Source of the DNA: Dyella_B sp036746095
GTDB taxonomy: Bacteria > Pseudomonadota > Gammaproteobacteria > Xanthomonadales > Rhodanobacteraceae
NCBI RefSeq assembly: GCF_036746095.1
Contig: NZ_DAIOEU010000010.1
Coordinates: 47,949 to 111,948, forward strand
Direction of reading: 5' to 3'
DNA: 64,000 nt
Part shown: piece by piece, positions 8,280 to 18,736 of the stretch
Numbering within the stretch: the first letter of the stretch is position 1
Layout of the letters: the number at the start of each line of letters is the position of its first letter
Program-made: the position numbers and the translations under genes
Notes under the pieces: model-generated
The model's database searches: none
What the model was told of the DNA's origin: nothing
The model's input: only the letters and a program-made list of their open reading frames with translations

Positions 8280-8816
8280 TTATCCCTTGCGATGCCCCCG
8301 CTTTGCCGCGGCGGCTGCACCAGCTTCGCCCAGCAACGAAAGCTGTAAGCTCTCCAAACCCGGCAAATCGCGTTCCAGCTTCTCGATCTCTTCGCGGAAC
8401 GCATGCACGTCTTCGAACTTGCGATAGACCGACGCAAAGCGCACATACGCGACCTGGTCCAGCTTCTTCAACTCGCGCATCACCAGCTCGCCCACATAAC
8501 GCGAAGGCACTTCGCGCTCGCCGCTCTTGCGCAAGTCATCGATCACCGCACGCACGGCGGCATCCACGTCGTGGCTGGCCACCGGGCGCTTCTGCAAGGC
8601 GCGCTCGAAGCTGGTGCGCAGCTTGCGCTCGTCAAAGCTCTCGCGCCGCTCGCCGCTCTTCACGATCGCCGGCAGTTTCAGCTCCGCCGTTTCGAAGGTA
8701 TTGAAACGCTCGCCGCACTGCGGGCACTCGCGTCGGCGGCGCACCGTGGCGCCGTCGTCGGCGAGGCGAGAATCGATCACGCGGGTGTCTTCGTGCTGGC
8801 AGAAAGGGCAATGCAT
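8280..8816 (-). CDS. nrdR: NrdR, repressor of ribonucleotide reductase genes
   Basis: 178 residues. An N-terminal zinc ribbon (MHCPFCQHEDTRVIDSR ... ECPQCGERFNTFE, four cysteines) is followed by an ATP-cone domain starting near VKSGERRESFDERKL. NrdR binds NrdR boxes upstream of nrd operons when loaded with ATP/dATP. It lies three bases after the amidotransferase gene and at the end of the glyA operon, the usual neighbourhood in related bacteria. The Ala-rich C-terminal tail is slightly longer than in E. coli. Confidence 0.97.
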   Translation of the reverse strand: MHCPFCQHEDTRVIDSRLADDGATVRRRRECPQCGERFNTFETAELKLPAIVKSGERRESFDERKLRTSFERALQKRPVASHDVDAAVRAVIDDLRKSGEREVPSRYVGELVMRELKKLDQVAYVRFASVYRKFEDVHAFREEIEKLERDLPGLESLQLSLLGEAGAAAAAKRGHRKG

Positions 8817-8819
8817 GGA

Positions 8820-9536
8820 TCAGGCAGCTTTCCCGATACGTTGCTCGCTTGCGGCCCTGACGAACGCCTTCGCCAGTGGCGGGCAGACGCCCTGCAAGGC
8901 AGCGCGTTCGTGCTGGAACAGCGTAACGATGAAAAACGGATGGCCGTCCAATTCCAAGGCGCGCACATCGTCCTGTTCGTCGACGGCTGCGACGCGCAGC
9001 GGATGGCCGTCAATCGCTGCGCGGAAACCACTACCCAGGCCATAGCGGCAGTGATAGCCCTCTTCGATGTCCTGGGCCTGGTAGATGGCCGCGATTTGCG
9101 AGCCACGCAGCAGCTTCACCGTGTCGCGCACTTCGACCAGCCCGCAGCTCAGCGGCACGATCACCGGGCGCGCGGCGTCCGGAGCGGTTTCCGCATGATC
9201 GGCGTCGGCCCAGCCCAGCACGTTGCGGGCATATTCCACCACCGCGTGCTGAAAGCCGCCGCAGGTTCCCAGGAACGGCACCTGCGCTTCACGCGCACGG
9301 CGGATGGCGGTCAAGGCGCCATCCATGCTGCGGTACGGGCTCGCCGGCACGCACCACAACGCATCGAATGCTTCGAGCGCACTGCCGTCGCCCACCGTCT
9401 CGGTGCCGACCCAGTGCGCTTGAACCGCCACACCGGCTGCATCGGCCGCCATCGCCAGCGCGGCGGGGATCGCGCGATGCGCTACCACGCCGTCGTCGCG
9501 ATCGCCGATCAAACCGATGTGCACGGTATTCATCAT
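8820..9536 (-). CDS. CTP synthase C-terminal-like class I amidotransferase
   Basis: 238 residues from an ATG-ATG at 9536, two bases after the glyA stop; a longer start would run into glyA. It resembles the glutaminase half of CTP synthase without the synthetase half: LGTCGGFQH gives the nucleophile-elbow cysteine (about C92), and LFQHERAAL near residue 205 carries the expected His-x-Glu. Relatives are annotated 'CTP synthase C-terminal region-related (seleno)protein'; here a Cys codon occupies the position that can be selenocysteine. The acceptor of the ammonia is unknown. Tight packing between glyA and nrdR suggests a link to one-carbon or nucleotide metabolism. Confidence 0.8.
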   Translation of the reverse strand: MMNTVHIGLIGDRDDGVVAHRAIPAALAMAADAAGVAVQAHWVGTETVGDGSALEAFDALWCVPASPYRSMDGALTAIRRAREAQVPFLGTCGGFQHAVVEYARNVLGWADADHAETAPDAARPVIVPLSCGLVEVRDTVKLLRGSQIAAIYQAQDIEEGYHCRYGLGSGFRAAIDGHPLRVAAVDEQDDVRALELDGHPFFIVTLFQHERAALQGVCPPLAKAFVRAASEQRIGKAA

Positions 9537-9538
9537 GC

Positions 9539-10792
<1,254 letters not shown>

Positions 10793-10961
10793 TCGGGCCT
10801 CGTGGGGTGGCATGACTGGGGGTAAGACTTAAAAGTGTAATGGCCGGGGGGAATGGCGGCCACCTCCGAGCTTATGGCATTCGCTTGAAAGCGGCTCTCG
10901 CGCCGGGTGTAACAAGGCCCTACCCCTCGCCAAAGACTGACGGTAAATCAAGAAGATATGG

Positions 10962-11822
10962 CTAGCGAGCGGATTTACGCCTGGCCACGGCGCTTACCAT
11001 CACATAGCTGATGATCATCAGCAGAAACCATGATCCCAACTTCGACGGAGGCACCATCTGCCACCCATGGTGTTGCATGGGATAGCGCCACGCCGCGGTG
11101 AAGGTGCCGATGTTTTCGGCAAACCAGATAAACAGCGCCACCAGCGAGAATCCCAGCGGCAACGGCATGCGCCGATGCACGTGGCGGATACGGAAATGCA
11201 CCCAGGTACGGCCAAACAGCATCCCTACGGCCGCAAACAATAGCCAGCGCATGTCCGGCATGAAGTGATGCGTGAAGAAATTCGCATAGATCGCCATGGC
11301 CAGCCACACGGTGGCCGCAAACGGCGGATGCCGCGTAAAGCGGAAATCGAACAACCGCCACACCCGCGCAAGATAGCTGCCCACCGATGCATACATGAAA
11401 CCGCTGAAGAGCGGCACGCCGCCGATGCGCAGCAACGAGGGCTCCGGATAGATCCATGAACCCATTGCGGTCTTGAATACTTCCATCACCGTGCCGACCA
11501 CATGGAACAGGAGAATCACCTTCGCTTCCTCCGGCGTTTCCATGCGACTGATGATGAGCGCCCCTTGGATGAGCAGCGCGACGAGCGTGAGGAAGTCGTA
11601 GCGCGCCAGGTGCGCATGCGGCGGATAGCACGCCCAGCTGAGCCCCAGCAGCAGCACCATGCTGCCGCCGAACAGGCAGGCCGAAGCCTGCTTCACGCCG
11701 AAGCAGACCAACTCGTGCAAACCCACGGCGACAGGGCCCCGTGCACGCGCCCACGTGGCCGCGCGCTCATCCCAGCTACGCAGCGCGCCGAACACATCGG
11801 GGAATCCCGTTCCTATCGCCAT
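10962..11822 (-). CDS. DUF817 family integral membrane protein
   Basis: About 286 residues if started at the ATG at 11822; upstream in-frame starts would add a non-conserved Arg/Pro-rich extension. Roughly eight hydrophobic segments are visible. Family-typical stretches are KTAMGSWIYPEP and PLFSGFMYASVGSY, as in the Bacillus YoaT group. Function is unknown; a role as a transporter or membrane enzyme cannot be decided. It is monocistronic, convergent to nothing and divergent from ettA. Confidence 0.8.
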   Translation of the reverse strand: MAIGTGFPDVFGALRSWDERAATWARARGPVAVGLHELVCFGVKQASACLFGGSMVLLLGLSWACYPPHAHLARYDFLTLVALLIQGALIISRMETPEEAKVILLFHVVGTVMEVFKTAMGSWIYPEPSLLRIGGVPLFSGFMYASVGSYLARVWRLFDFRFTRHPPFAATVWLAMAIYANFFTHHFMPDMRWLLFAAVGMLFGRTWVHFRIRHVHRRMPLPLGFSLVALFIWFAENIGTFTAAWRYPMQHHGWQMVPPSKLGSWFLLMIISYVMVSAVARRKSAR

Positions 11823-12056
11823 TCGGCCTGCCGCCACCTGCCTCATTCGCAGGCCACGCAGCCTGACAGCAAGACATGGCCCAACCGGCGCGAAAAGTGG
11901 CGAACGCGTGTCCAACGGCTCGCAAGAAGACGGCACGGAATGGCCCGGTTGTCACCGGCGCTTACAGAGAAGCCGTTATACTAGACGGCTTAATACCCAC
12001 GCCCTGCGCGTCGCCCGCTCATCCGGGCCGGTCTCGCGCATGCCCACGGAGCCAGC

Positions 12057-13718
12057 ATGCAATACATCTACACCATGAACGGGGTCAGCAAGATCGTTCC
12101 CCCGAAGCGCCAGATCATCAAGGACATTTCGCTGAGCTTCTTCCCGGGCGCCAAGATCGGCCTGCTCGGATTGAACGGCGCGGGCAAGTCCACGGTGCTG
12201 CGCATCATGGCCGGCGTCGACAAGGACTTCCAGGGCGAAGCCCGTCCGCAGCCGGGTATCAAGGTCGGTTACCTTGCGCAGGAGCCGGAGCTGGATCCGG
12301 AGAAGACCGTCCGCCAGGCGGTGGAGGAAGGCGTGTCGGTGATCTTCGACGCGCAGAAGCGCCTGGAAGAGGTCTATGCCGCCTACGGCGAAGAAGGCGC
12401 CGATTTCGACAAGCTCGCCGCCGAACAGCAGCAACTGGAAAACATCCTGGCCGTGAACGACGCGCACGCGCTGGAGCGCCAGCTGGAAGTGGCCGCCGAC
12501 GCACTGCGCCTGCCGCCGTGGGACGCCAAGATCGGGCCGCTCTCCGGTGGCGAAAAGCGTCGCGTGGCCCTGTGCCGCCTGCTGCTGTCCAAGCCCGACA
12601 TGCTGCTGCTGGACGAACCGACCAACCACTTGGACGCCGAGTCGGTGGATTGGCTGGAACAGTTCCTGCAGAACTACCCCGGCACCGTGGTAGCCGTTAC
12701 CCATGATCGCTACTTCCTCGACAACGCTGCCGAGTGGATCCTGGAACTCGACCGCGGCCGCGGCATTCCGTGGAAGGGCAACTACACCGAATGGCTGGAA
12801 CAGAAAGACCAGCGCCTGAAGCAGGAAGCGCAGCAGGAAAAGTCGCGCCAGAAAGCGATCGAGAAGGAACTGGAGTGGGTGCGCTCGGCCGCCAAGGGCC
12901 GGCAGTCCAAGGGCAAGGCGCGCTTGAACCGCTTCGAGGAACTGAACGCGGTCGAATACCAGCGCCGCAACGAAACCAACGAAATCTTCATTCCGCCGGG
13001 CGAGCGCCTGGGCCAGGAAGTGATCGAGTTCAAGAACGTCAGCAAGTCGTTCGGCGATCGCCTGCTGATCGACGACTTGTCGTTCAAGATCCCGCCGGGC
13101 GCCATCGTGGGCGTGATCGGTCCGAACGGCGCGGGCAAGTCCACGCTGATGAAGCTCATCACCGGCGTCGAGAAGGCCGACAACGGCGAAGTGAAGATCG
13201 GCCATACCGTCAAGCTCGCCTACGTCGACCAGTCGCGCGGCGCGCTCGATCCGAAGAACAACGTGTGGCAGGAAGTCTCGGGCGGATCGGACATCCTCAC
13301 CATCGGCAATTTCGAAATCCAGTCGCGCGCCTATATCGGCCGCTTCAACTTCAAGGGCACCGACCAGCAGAAGATCGTCGGCAATCTGTCCGGCGGTGAA
13401 CGCGGCCGCCTGCATATGGCCAAGACACTGCTACAGGGCGGCAACGTGCTGCTGCTCGACGAACCGTCGAACGACCTGGATATCGAAACCCTGCGCGCAC
13501 TGGAAGACGCCCTGCTGGAATTCCCGGGCTGCGCGATGGTGATCTCGCATGATCGCTGGTTCCTCGACCGCATCGCCACGCACATCATCGCGTTCGAAGG
13601 CGATTCGCACGTGGAATTCTTCCCGGGCAACTACAACGAGTATGAGGCGGACAAGAAGCGTCGCCTGGGCGACGAAGCGGCCAAGCCGCATCGCGTGAAG
13701 TACAAGAAGCTGGCGTAA
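12057..13718 (+). CDS. ettA: EttA, ABC-F translational throttle ATPase
   Basis: 553 residues, two soluble ABC cassettes and no membrane domain. Cassette 1: Walker A GLNGAGKST, signature LSGGEKRRVALC, Walker B LLLDEPTNHLDAES. Cassette 2: GPNGAGKST, LSGGERGRLHMAK, LLLDEPSNDLDIET. The linker (about residues 240-320, Lys/Arg/Gln rich) is the P-site tRNA interaction motif of ABC-F factors. EttA binds the ribosomal E site and gates the first peptide bond according to energy state. GGAGCC precedes the ATG. The next gene is separated by a repeat element. Confidence 0.96.
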   Translation: MQYIYTMNGVSKIVPPKRQIIKDISLSFFPGAKIGLLGLNGAGKSTVLRIMAGVDKDFQGEARPQPGIKVGYLAQEPELDPEKTVRQAVEEGVSVIFDAQKRLEEVYAAYGEEGADFDKLAAEQQQLENILAVNDAHALERQLEVAADALRLPPWDAKIGPLSGGEKRRVALCRLLLSKPDMLLLDEPTNHLDAESVDWLEQFLQNYPGTVVAVTHDRYFLDNAAEWILELDRGRGIPWKGNYTEWLEQKDQRLKQEAQQEKSRQKAIEKELEWVRSAAKGRQSKGKARLNRFEELNAVEYQRRNETNEIFIPPGERLGQEVIEFKNVSKSFGDRLLIDDLSFKIPPGAIVGVIGPNGAGKSTLMKLITGVEKADNGEVKIGHTVKLAYVDQSRGALDPKNNVWQEVSGGSDILTIGNFEIQSRAYIGRFNFKGTDQQKIVGNLSGGERGRLHMAKTLLQGGNVLLLDEPSNDLDIETLRALEDALLEFPGCAMVISHDRWFLDRIATHIIAFEGDSHVEFFPGNYNEYEADKKRRLGDEAAKPHRVKYKKLA

Positions 13719-13730
13719 TACCGCTGCTTT

Positions 13731-13868
13731 AACTCCCTCTCCCCTCCGGGGAGAGGGCTGGGGCGAGGGGCCAAGGCTTGCCCCAAACTCCAATAAATCC
13801 ACGCTCTGATCTACCAACACCGCAAGATTCGTCCCTCACCCTACCCTCTCCCCAAAGGCAAGAGGGAA
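13731..13868. repeat. MITE-like repeat, copy 1 (about 120-140 bp)
   Basis: Begins with a CCCTCTCCCC/GGGGAGAGGG hairpin followed by GAGGGGCCAAGGCTTGCCCC, and ends near ACCGCAAGATTCGTCCCTCACCCTACCCTCTCCCC. The same order of blocks occurs at 62427-62558 between thiG and trmB. The two ends are inverted relatives of each other. No ORF inside. It lies between ettA and pyrF and may supply the ettA terminator. Confidence 0.75.
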
Positions 13869-13895
13869 AGAAGATAGTGGCAAGGAGAGAGAAAC

Positions 13896-14714
13896 ATGCA
13901 TTTCATGCAGAGCCTGCAAGCCGCATGGACCCGCAACAACTCCCTGGTCTGCGTCGGCCTCGATCCCGAACCCGCCAAATTTCCCCCGCACTTCAAAGGC
14001 CGCCCCGACGCGGTATTCGAATTCTGCGCCGCCATTGTCGACGCCACCGCCGACCTGGTCTGCTCCTACAAACCGCAAATCGCCCACTTCGCGGCGCTGC
14101 GCGCGGAAGAAACGCTGGAACGCCTGATCGCGCACATCCACGCCAAGCATCCCGGCATACCGGTGATCCTCGATGCGAAGCGCGGCGATATCGGCAGCAC
14201 CGCGCAGCATTACGTCACCGAAGCGTTTGAGCGTTTCAAGGCCGATGCGGTGACGCTCAATCCGTATCTCGGCCGCGACTCCGCGCAGCCCTTTCTCGAT
14301 CGCGCCGACAAGGGCGTGATCCTGCTCTGCCACACCTCCAATCCCGGCGCGGCTGACCTTCAAGACCTGGACGTCGGCGGCAAGCCGCTGTACCAGCATG
14401 TCGCGCGCCTGATCGCGCAGACATGGAACACGAACGGCAATTGCGCCCTGGTTGCCGGCGCCACCTACCCGGAGCAGCTTGCCGAAGTGCGCGCACTGAT
14501 CGGCGATATTCCGTTGCTGGTGCCAGGCATCGGCGCCCAGGGCGGCGACGTGCAGGCCGTGGTGCGCAACGGCCGTACCGCAGCTGGCACGGGCCTGATG
14601 ATCAATTCATCCCGCGCGATTCTTTACGCCGGCCATGGCGAAGACTTTGCCGACGCGGCGCGCAAGGCCACACTCGACCTGCGCGACAGCATCAATCACC
14701 ATCGGCAAAGTTGA
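13896..14714 (+). CDS. pyrF: orotidine 5'-phosphate decarboxylase, type 2
   Basis: 272 residues; last step of UMP synthesis (OMP to UMP). LVCVGLDPEP near the start and DAKRGDIGSTAQ with the catalytic lysine and aspartates identify the longer type-2 PyrF found in xanthomonads, actinobacteria and myxobacteria. GVILLCHTSNPGA and VPGIGAQGGD complete the barrel. A clear AAGGAG ribosome site precedes the ATG. Confidence 0.96.
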   Translation: MHFMQSLQAAWTRNNSLVCVGLDPEPAKFPPHFKGRPDAVFEFCAAIVDATADLVCSYKPQIAHFAALRAEETLERLIAHIHAKHPGIPVILDAKRGDIGSTAQHYVTEAFERFKADAVTLNPYLGRDSAQPFLDRADKGVILLCHTSNPGAADLQDLDVGGKPLYQHVARLIAQTWNTNGNCALVAGATYPEQLAEVRALIGDIPLLVPGIGAQGGDVQAVVRNGRTAAGTGLMINSSRAILYAGHGEDFADAARKATLDLRDSINHHRQS

Positions 14715-14750
14715 TTCTTCCGAAACTTCTCCCTTCGAGGAACGCGCAGC

Positions 14751-14846
14751 ATGCCGAACTTCGATCTGTTGATGTTGTTTGGCTTCGTTCTGCCCGGCGC
14801 AATCATCTGCCTGATTCATAGATACCTCACGCGGACACCGCGCTGA
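14751..14846 (+). CDS. 31-residue putative membrane peptide
   Basis: MPNFDLLMLFGFVLPGAIICLIHR then a basic tail: one hydrophobic segment of about 18 residues. CGAGGAA lies about 11 bases upstream of the ATG. The TGA overlaps the ATG of the next gene (TGATG), so the two are probably translationally coupled. No family is recognised. The overlap and hydrophobic pattern are the only support. Confidence 0.45.
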   Translation: MPNFDLLMLFGFVLPGAIICLIHRYLTRTPR

Positions 14847-15349
14847 TGTACATGGGCCACTTCGCCCTGGCCTTGGGGGCCCGACGCTCGCTGAAGCCGC
14901 TGCCGATGGCGTGGCTGCTGTTCGCATCGATCGAGCCGGATCTGCATGACGTAGTGGGTAATGCGATTCCCATGCTCAGCATGGGACCGGACACGCATAC
15001 CGTTGCCGGCGTAGCCGGCGCTGCCGTGGTCGTTGCATTGCTCGCGCTGCTCCTGTTCCGGCAAGCATCGCTCGCTTTGGGTAGCGGCTTGCTGGTGCTT
15101 TCCCATGTCTGCGTGGACTACCTCACCAGTCGTCTGCCGCTGTGGCGCCATGGTCCGGTTGTCGGGCTGCACCTCTACGCAATGCCATGGGCCGATTTTG
15201 TGCTGGAAGCGCCCGTGATCGTGATCGGCTTGATCGTCTATGCCACATCGCCCGATCTACGTCGCCCCGCGCACGGCGGCCTGATAAGCATGGGATTGCT
15301 GATGCTGGCCGCACAGGCGATATTCAATTTTGGCCTGGGCAGCCGGTGA
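14846..15349 (+). CDS. predicted inner-membrane protein, YdjM/metal-dependent-hydrolase-like
   Basis: 167 residues with four to five hydrophobic segments. The start MYMGHFALALGARR and a later LSHVCVDYLTS resemble membrane-bound metal-dependent hydrolases of the YdjM type (His and Asp at matching places), but the protein is short and the match is from memory only. No dedicated ribosome site; translation probably follows from the 31-residue ORF that overlaps its start. Role unknown. Confidence 0.65.
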   Translation: MYMGHFALALGARRSLKPLPMAWLLFASIEPDLHDVVGNAIPMLSMGPDTHTVAGVAGAAVVVALLALLLFRQASLALGSGLLVLSHVCVDYLTSRLPLWRHGPVVGLHLYAMPWADFVLEAPVIVIGLIVYATSPDLRRPAHGGLISMGLLMLAAQAIFNFGLGSR

Positions 15350-15520
15350 CGTCTCGAGGCCGCCGACCCCATTTCTAACCTGCTGAAAGTCTGATCATGC
15401 GATCAGCCACCAGCCGCCTCCCTGCACGAGCTTCCGGCCCTCCCCCGCCCCTCGGCACTGTGTCAGTATCACGCGCGGAATCGGCGATGTGCCGATCGGG
15501 GAATCCTCAAGAGGGAACGT

Positions 15521-17548
15521 ATGCGGACGTTGAATGGGCGGGCTCGGGAAGCGGTCTCGAATTCTTGCGTTTTTTTGTGTCGGGCGATGTTGACGGTAGG
15601 GTTGGCCACGCTTGCACTGGGTTCGGTGCAGCGCGTTTACGCAGCCAGCCCTGATCCGTCGCTGGTGGCGAAAATCAATGCGGCCACGTTCGAGGTGGTG
15701 ATTCCACGCGCGGTGGATGATCCACTCACCTACGAAAAACCCCTGCCGCTTGACCTGCTGCCGTATGAAGAACGCACGGACAAGTATTTCTCTGTCGGCA
15801 CGGCGTTCGCGATCGGGCACAACCATTACGTCACTGCCGGTCACGTGCTGATGGCCGCCATCGGTGATCTCACCGGCGCGCCCGCGCTGCGCGATGCCAG
15901 CGGCCATGTCTATGCCATCGACAAGATCGAGAAATTTTCCCTGCAGCAGGACTTTGTGATGTTCTCGCTGAAGGAGCCGCCCAAAGGCGATGCCTTCTTG
16001 GCCACCAACACCAAAGCCGGGTTGAACAGCGTGGTCTACGCGGTAGGCAACGCGCTCGGTACGGGCGTGGTGATTCGCGATGGCCTGTACACCTCCGACA
16101 CGCCGGAAGACGAAAACGGCCGCTGGAAGTGGATGCGGTTTTCCGCAGCGGCATCGCCCGGCAACAGCGGCGGCCCGCTGCTCGACCAGAACGGCAAGGT
16201 CATCGGCGTCGTGCTGATGAAATCGCCCAACGAGAACCTCAACTATGCGCTGCCGATCGGCGAAGTGCTCAACGCTTCGGACAGCCAGGCGGTGATGGAC
16301 AAGCGCATGACCTACCAGCTCGACGTGGTCGAAGACACGTTGACCGGCACGTTCAAGGCGCAATTCCCCTTGCCGGCGAGCTACGCGGACTTCAGCGCCA
16401 CCTACCTCAAGCTGTTCTATGCCCAGGGCGACAAAGAGCTGAAAGAGCTGCTGCAACAACAAGGTAACGATCTGTTCCCGCACGGTGCCGGCTCCAACCA
16501 CATCCTGCACGACACCCCGGAATTAAGCCTGTTTCCTGAGCTGATCGTGCGCAACCGCAGCGGCCAATGGACGTACACGGGGCACGAACTCAACCGTGTG
16601 CCGCTCAGCGGTAACGGCTACGTCGCCGGTGGTTACGTGGGCCACAACTTCCTGATCCATCTGCGCCGTCCCGACGACATGAAGGCGGCCACGTTCTACA
16701 ACGATCCCAAGCAGATGATGGACCTCATCCTCAAGACCGGCTTCTGGACGCGCCAGGTCGGCCCGGAAAAGATCAAGGTCACCTCGCTCGGCAATCCCGC
16801 AAGCAACAGTACCTATACGGACAACTGGCAACGCCACTGGAAGGTGCTGGTGTGGTCGCTGCCGTACATCAACGCGCAAATGGCCGTGTTCGCCCTGCCG
16901 GTGCCGGATGGTTACGCGATCATGATGCGCATGACGCCCTCCATGAGCACGCATGACAGCTTGGCCGACATGACTGCGCTCACCGATTTCTTCAATGTCG
17001 ATTACGGCGCCACGCTGGCGCAGTGGAAGGAATTCCTGGCCGATCCGTCCCTGCTGCCTGACGTGCTCAAAGACGCGCACATCCGCTTCGACGATGGCAA
17101 GCAATTCAGCTACGACTCCAGCAACATCAGCTTCAGCTATCCGTCCGCGCTGCAGCCGATCGCCGCGGACAACGTGCTGTCTGTGGGTGTTGGCTATTAC
17201 CAGGACCACGGCAAGTTTGCGCTGCAGACGGGGGTGATCCAGATTCGCAAGAACATCACCGATCCCGATCGCATCAGCATCAAGCGGCATATCGCGCCCA
17301 GCCCCGATCTCGACGACAACTTCAAGGAAGCGTGGGGCAAGTTGCAACACAAGCAGCATCCGTTCGATGGCGTGCCGTACAACGACGGCGACGAGATGGA
17401 CGTCGCGGCGGTGATCAACGCCCCCGATGGCGATGCGGCATCCGAGTTGTATACCGCGTTTTATGCCACGCAAGGCACGCACAAGCCGGACGCCATGAAA
17501 GCGAAGCTGAAACTGCTGACGCAGCAGTTCAAGGTGAAAGCGCACTGA
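15521..17548 (+). CDS. exported trypsin-like serine protease with long C-terminal region
   Basis: 675 residues; GAGGGA ribosome site before the ATG. Signal peptide ends near VYAAS (about residue 41). A trypsin-like catalytic triad can be read: H108 in VTAGHVL, D144 in QQDFVMF, S216 in SPGNSGGPLLDQNG. The HtrA-like fold ends near residue 250 (NLNYALPIGEV). The remaining 420 residues are not recognised: no PDZ domain is evident, and no membrane anchor. It probably acts in the periplasm or outside. No obvious partner gene; a palindrome follows the stop. Confidence 0.8.
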   Translation: MRTLNGRAREAVSNSCVFLCRAMLTVGLATLALGSVQRVYAASPDPSLVAKINAATFEVVIPRAVDDPLTYEKPLPLDLLPYEERTDKYFSVGTAFAIGHNHYVTAGHVLMAAIGDLTGAPALRDASGHVYAIDKIEKFSLQQDFVMFSLKEPPKGDAFLATNTKAGLNSVVYAVGNALGTGVVIRDGLYTSDTPEDENGRWKWMRFSAAASPGNSGGPLLDQNGKVIGVVLMKSPNENLNYALPIGEVLNASDSQAVMDKRMTYQLDVVEDTLTGTFKAQFPLPASYADFSATYLKLFYAQGDKELKELLQQQGNDLFPHGAGSNHILHDTPELSLFPELIVRNRSGQWTYTGHELNRVPLSGNGYVAGGYVGHNFLIHLRRPDDMKAATFYNDPKQMMDLILKTGFWTRQVGPEKIKVTSLGNPASNSTYTDNWQRHWKVLVWSLPYINAQMAVFALPVPDGYAIMMRMTPSMSTHDSLADMTALTDFFNVDYGATLAQWKEFLADPSLLPDVLKDAHIRFDDGKQFSYDSSNISFSYPSALQPIAADNVLSVGVGYYQDHGKFALQTGVIQIRKNITDPDRISIKRHIAPSPDLDDNFKEAWGKLQHKQHPFDGVPYNDGDEMDVAAVINAPDGDAASELYTAFYATQGTHKPDAMKAKLKLLTQQFKVKAH

Positions 17549-17556
17549 CGCGGAAA

Positions 17557-17587
17557 CGCCTCCTCCCTGCTTGCAAGGGAGGAGGCG
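17557..17587. terminator. hairpin after the protease gene
   Basis: CGCCTCCTCCCT and AGGGAGGAGGCG pair around GCTTGCA. No U-tract, so a repeat-type hairpin; related in design to the one at 48033-48062. Confidence 0.55.
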
Positions 17588-17805
17588 ACAAGCGAAGCTC
17601 ATTTCCAGCTGCGACCGCATATGCTTGCGTCACAGCGTTGCAACTTTCAGCCCATGTGATGCAGCACCGCCATGGCGTGCGCGGATAGCTGTCGCGAAGC
17701 TTTCTCGCCCATCCACATTCGCGCTGCCCTCATCTTTGTTTCCGATAATGACGAGTCGGCTCGCTTGGCTGGCCGCTTTTTCCATGACCCCATAAGGATC
17801 GATGC

Positions 17806-18636
17806 GTGAGCTTGTGGTTCCTGATTTTCCTGAGCGTGCTGCAAGGCGTTACCGAGCTTTTTCCGGTCAGCAGCCTGGGCCACACCCTGATGGTGCCTGC
17901 GCTGTTCGGCGTGCACATCGACAAGCACGCGCCGCAGCTGATTCCCTTTCTGGTGGCATTGCATCTCGGTACGGCGCTGGCCTTGCTGGGTTATTTCCGC
18001 CATCGCTGGGTCGCGTTGATCCGCGGCTTCTTCGCCACGCTGGCCGGCCGCCACAACGATGAAGGGCACATGATGTGGGCGCTGGTCATCGGCACGATTC
18101 CCGCATGCGTGGTCGGATTGCTGCTGGAAAAACGCCTGGAACTCGTCTTCAAGGATCTGCGCATCGTGGCCGTTGCGTTGATCGCCAACGGCGTGCTGCT
18201 GTGGCTGGGCGATCGCCTGGAGCGCACACGCCCGCACAAGGCACCGGAAAAACTAAATTTTAGACAAGCGTTTCTGGTCGGGCTGGCGCAGATCGGCGCC
18301 TTGATTCCGGGTTTCTCGCGCAGTGGCCTCACCATGATTGCCGGTTCGGCTACGGGCCTGGACAAGGAAAAGGCGGCCGAATTTTCCTTCCTGCTCGGCA
18401 CGCCGATCATTCTTGCCGCCGGCGTGCTGGAGATCCCGAAGCTGTTCAAGGCGCCGGAACAACTGGGCAGCGCCTTGCTCGGCGGCGTGCTCACGGCGAT
18501 TGCAGCGTGGCTGAGCTTGCGCTTTTTGATGAGCTACTTCGAAGGCCGCGGGCGATTGGCATCGTTCGGCACGTATTGCGTGATCGCTGGCGCGGTATTC
18601 CTCGGCTGGTTCCTGCTGCACCCACAGCCCGTGTAG
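17806..18636 (+). CDS. uppP: undecaprenyl-diphosphatase
   Basis: 276 residues, polytopic inner-membrane enzyme recycling undecaprenyl pyrophosphate for cell-wall and glycan synthesis; also gives bacitracin resistance. Both signature regions are present: LQGVTELFPVSSLGH near the N terminus and IPGFSRSGLTMIAG in the second half. Start is a GTG; the nearby ATG at 17802 is out of frame. About seven to eight membrane segments. Confidence 0.95.
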   Translation: MSLWFLIFLSVLQGVTELFPVSSLGHTLMVPALFGVHIDKHAPQLIPFLVALHLGTALALLGYFRHRWVALIRGFFATLAGRHNDEGHMMWALVIGTIPACVVGLLLEKRLELVFKDLRIVAVALIANGVLLWLGDRLERTRPHKAPEKLNFRQAFLVGLAQIGALIPGFSRSGLTMIAGSATGLDKEKAAEFSFLLGTPIILAAGVLEIPKLFKAPEQLGSALLGGVLTAIAAWLSLRFLMSYFEGRGRLASFGTYCVIAGAVFLGWFLLHPQPV

Positions 18637-18725
18637 GTCGGGGTGAGGTGAGGCGAGGACGAACCCCAACATCGCATGCTGATGCCAGGAATGTCGTGGG
18701 TCGCGTTCCGCTCATCCCAACCTGC
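18633..18725. repeat. GTAGGTCGGGGTGAG-type inverted repeat
   Basis: GTAGGTCGGGGTGAG at the left end and CTCATCCCAACCTGC at the right end are imperfect inverted repeats, with GAACCCCAACA inside. It separates the convergent uppP and def genes. The structure resembles the repeat at 63275-63345. Confidence 0.5.
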
Positions 18726-18736
18726 GCGGCTAGACG

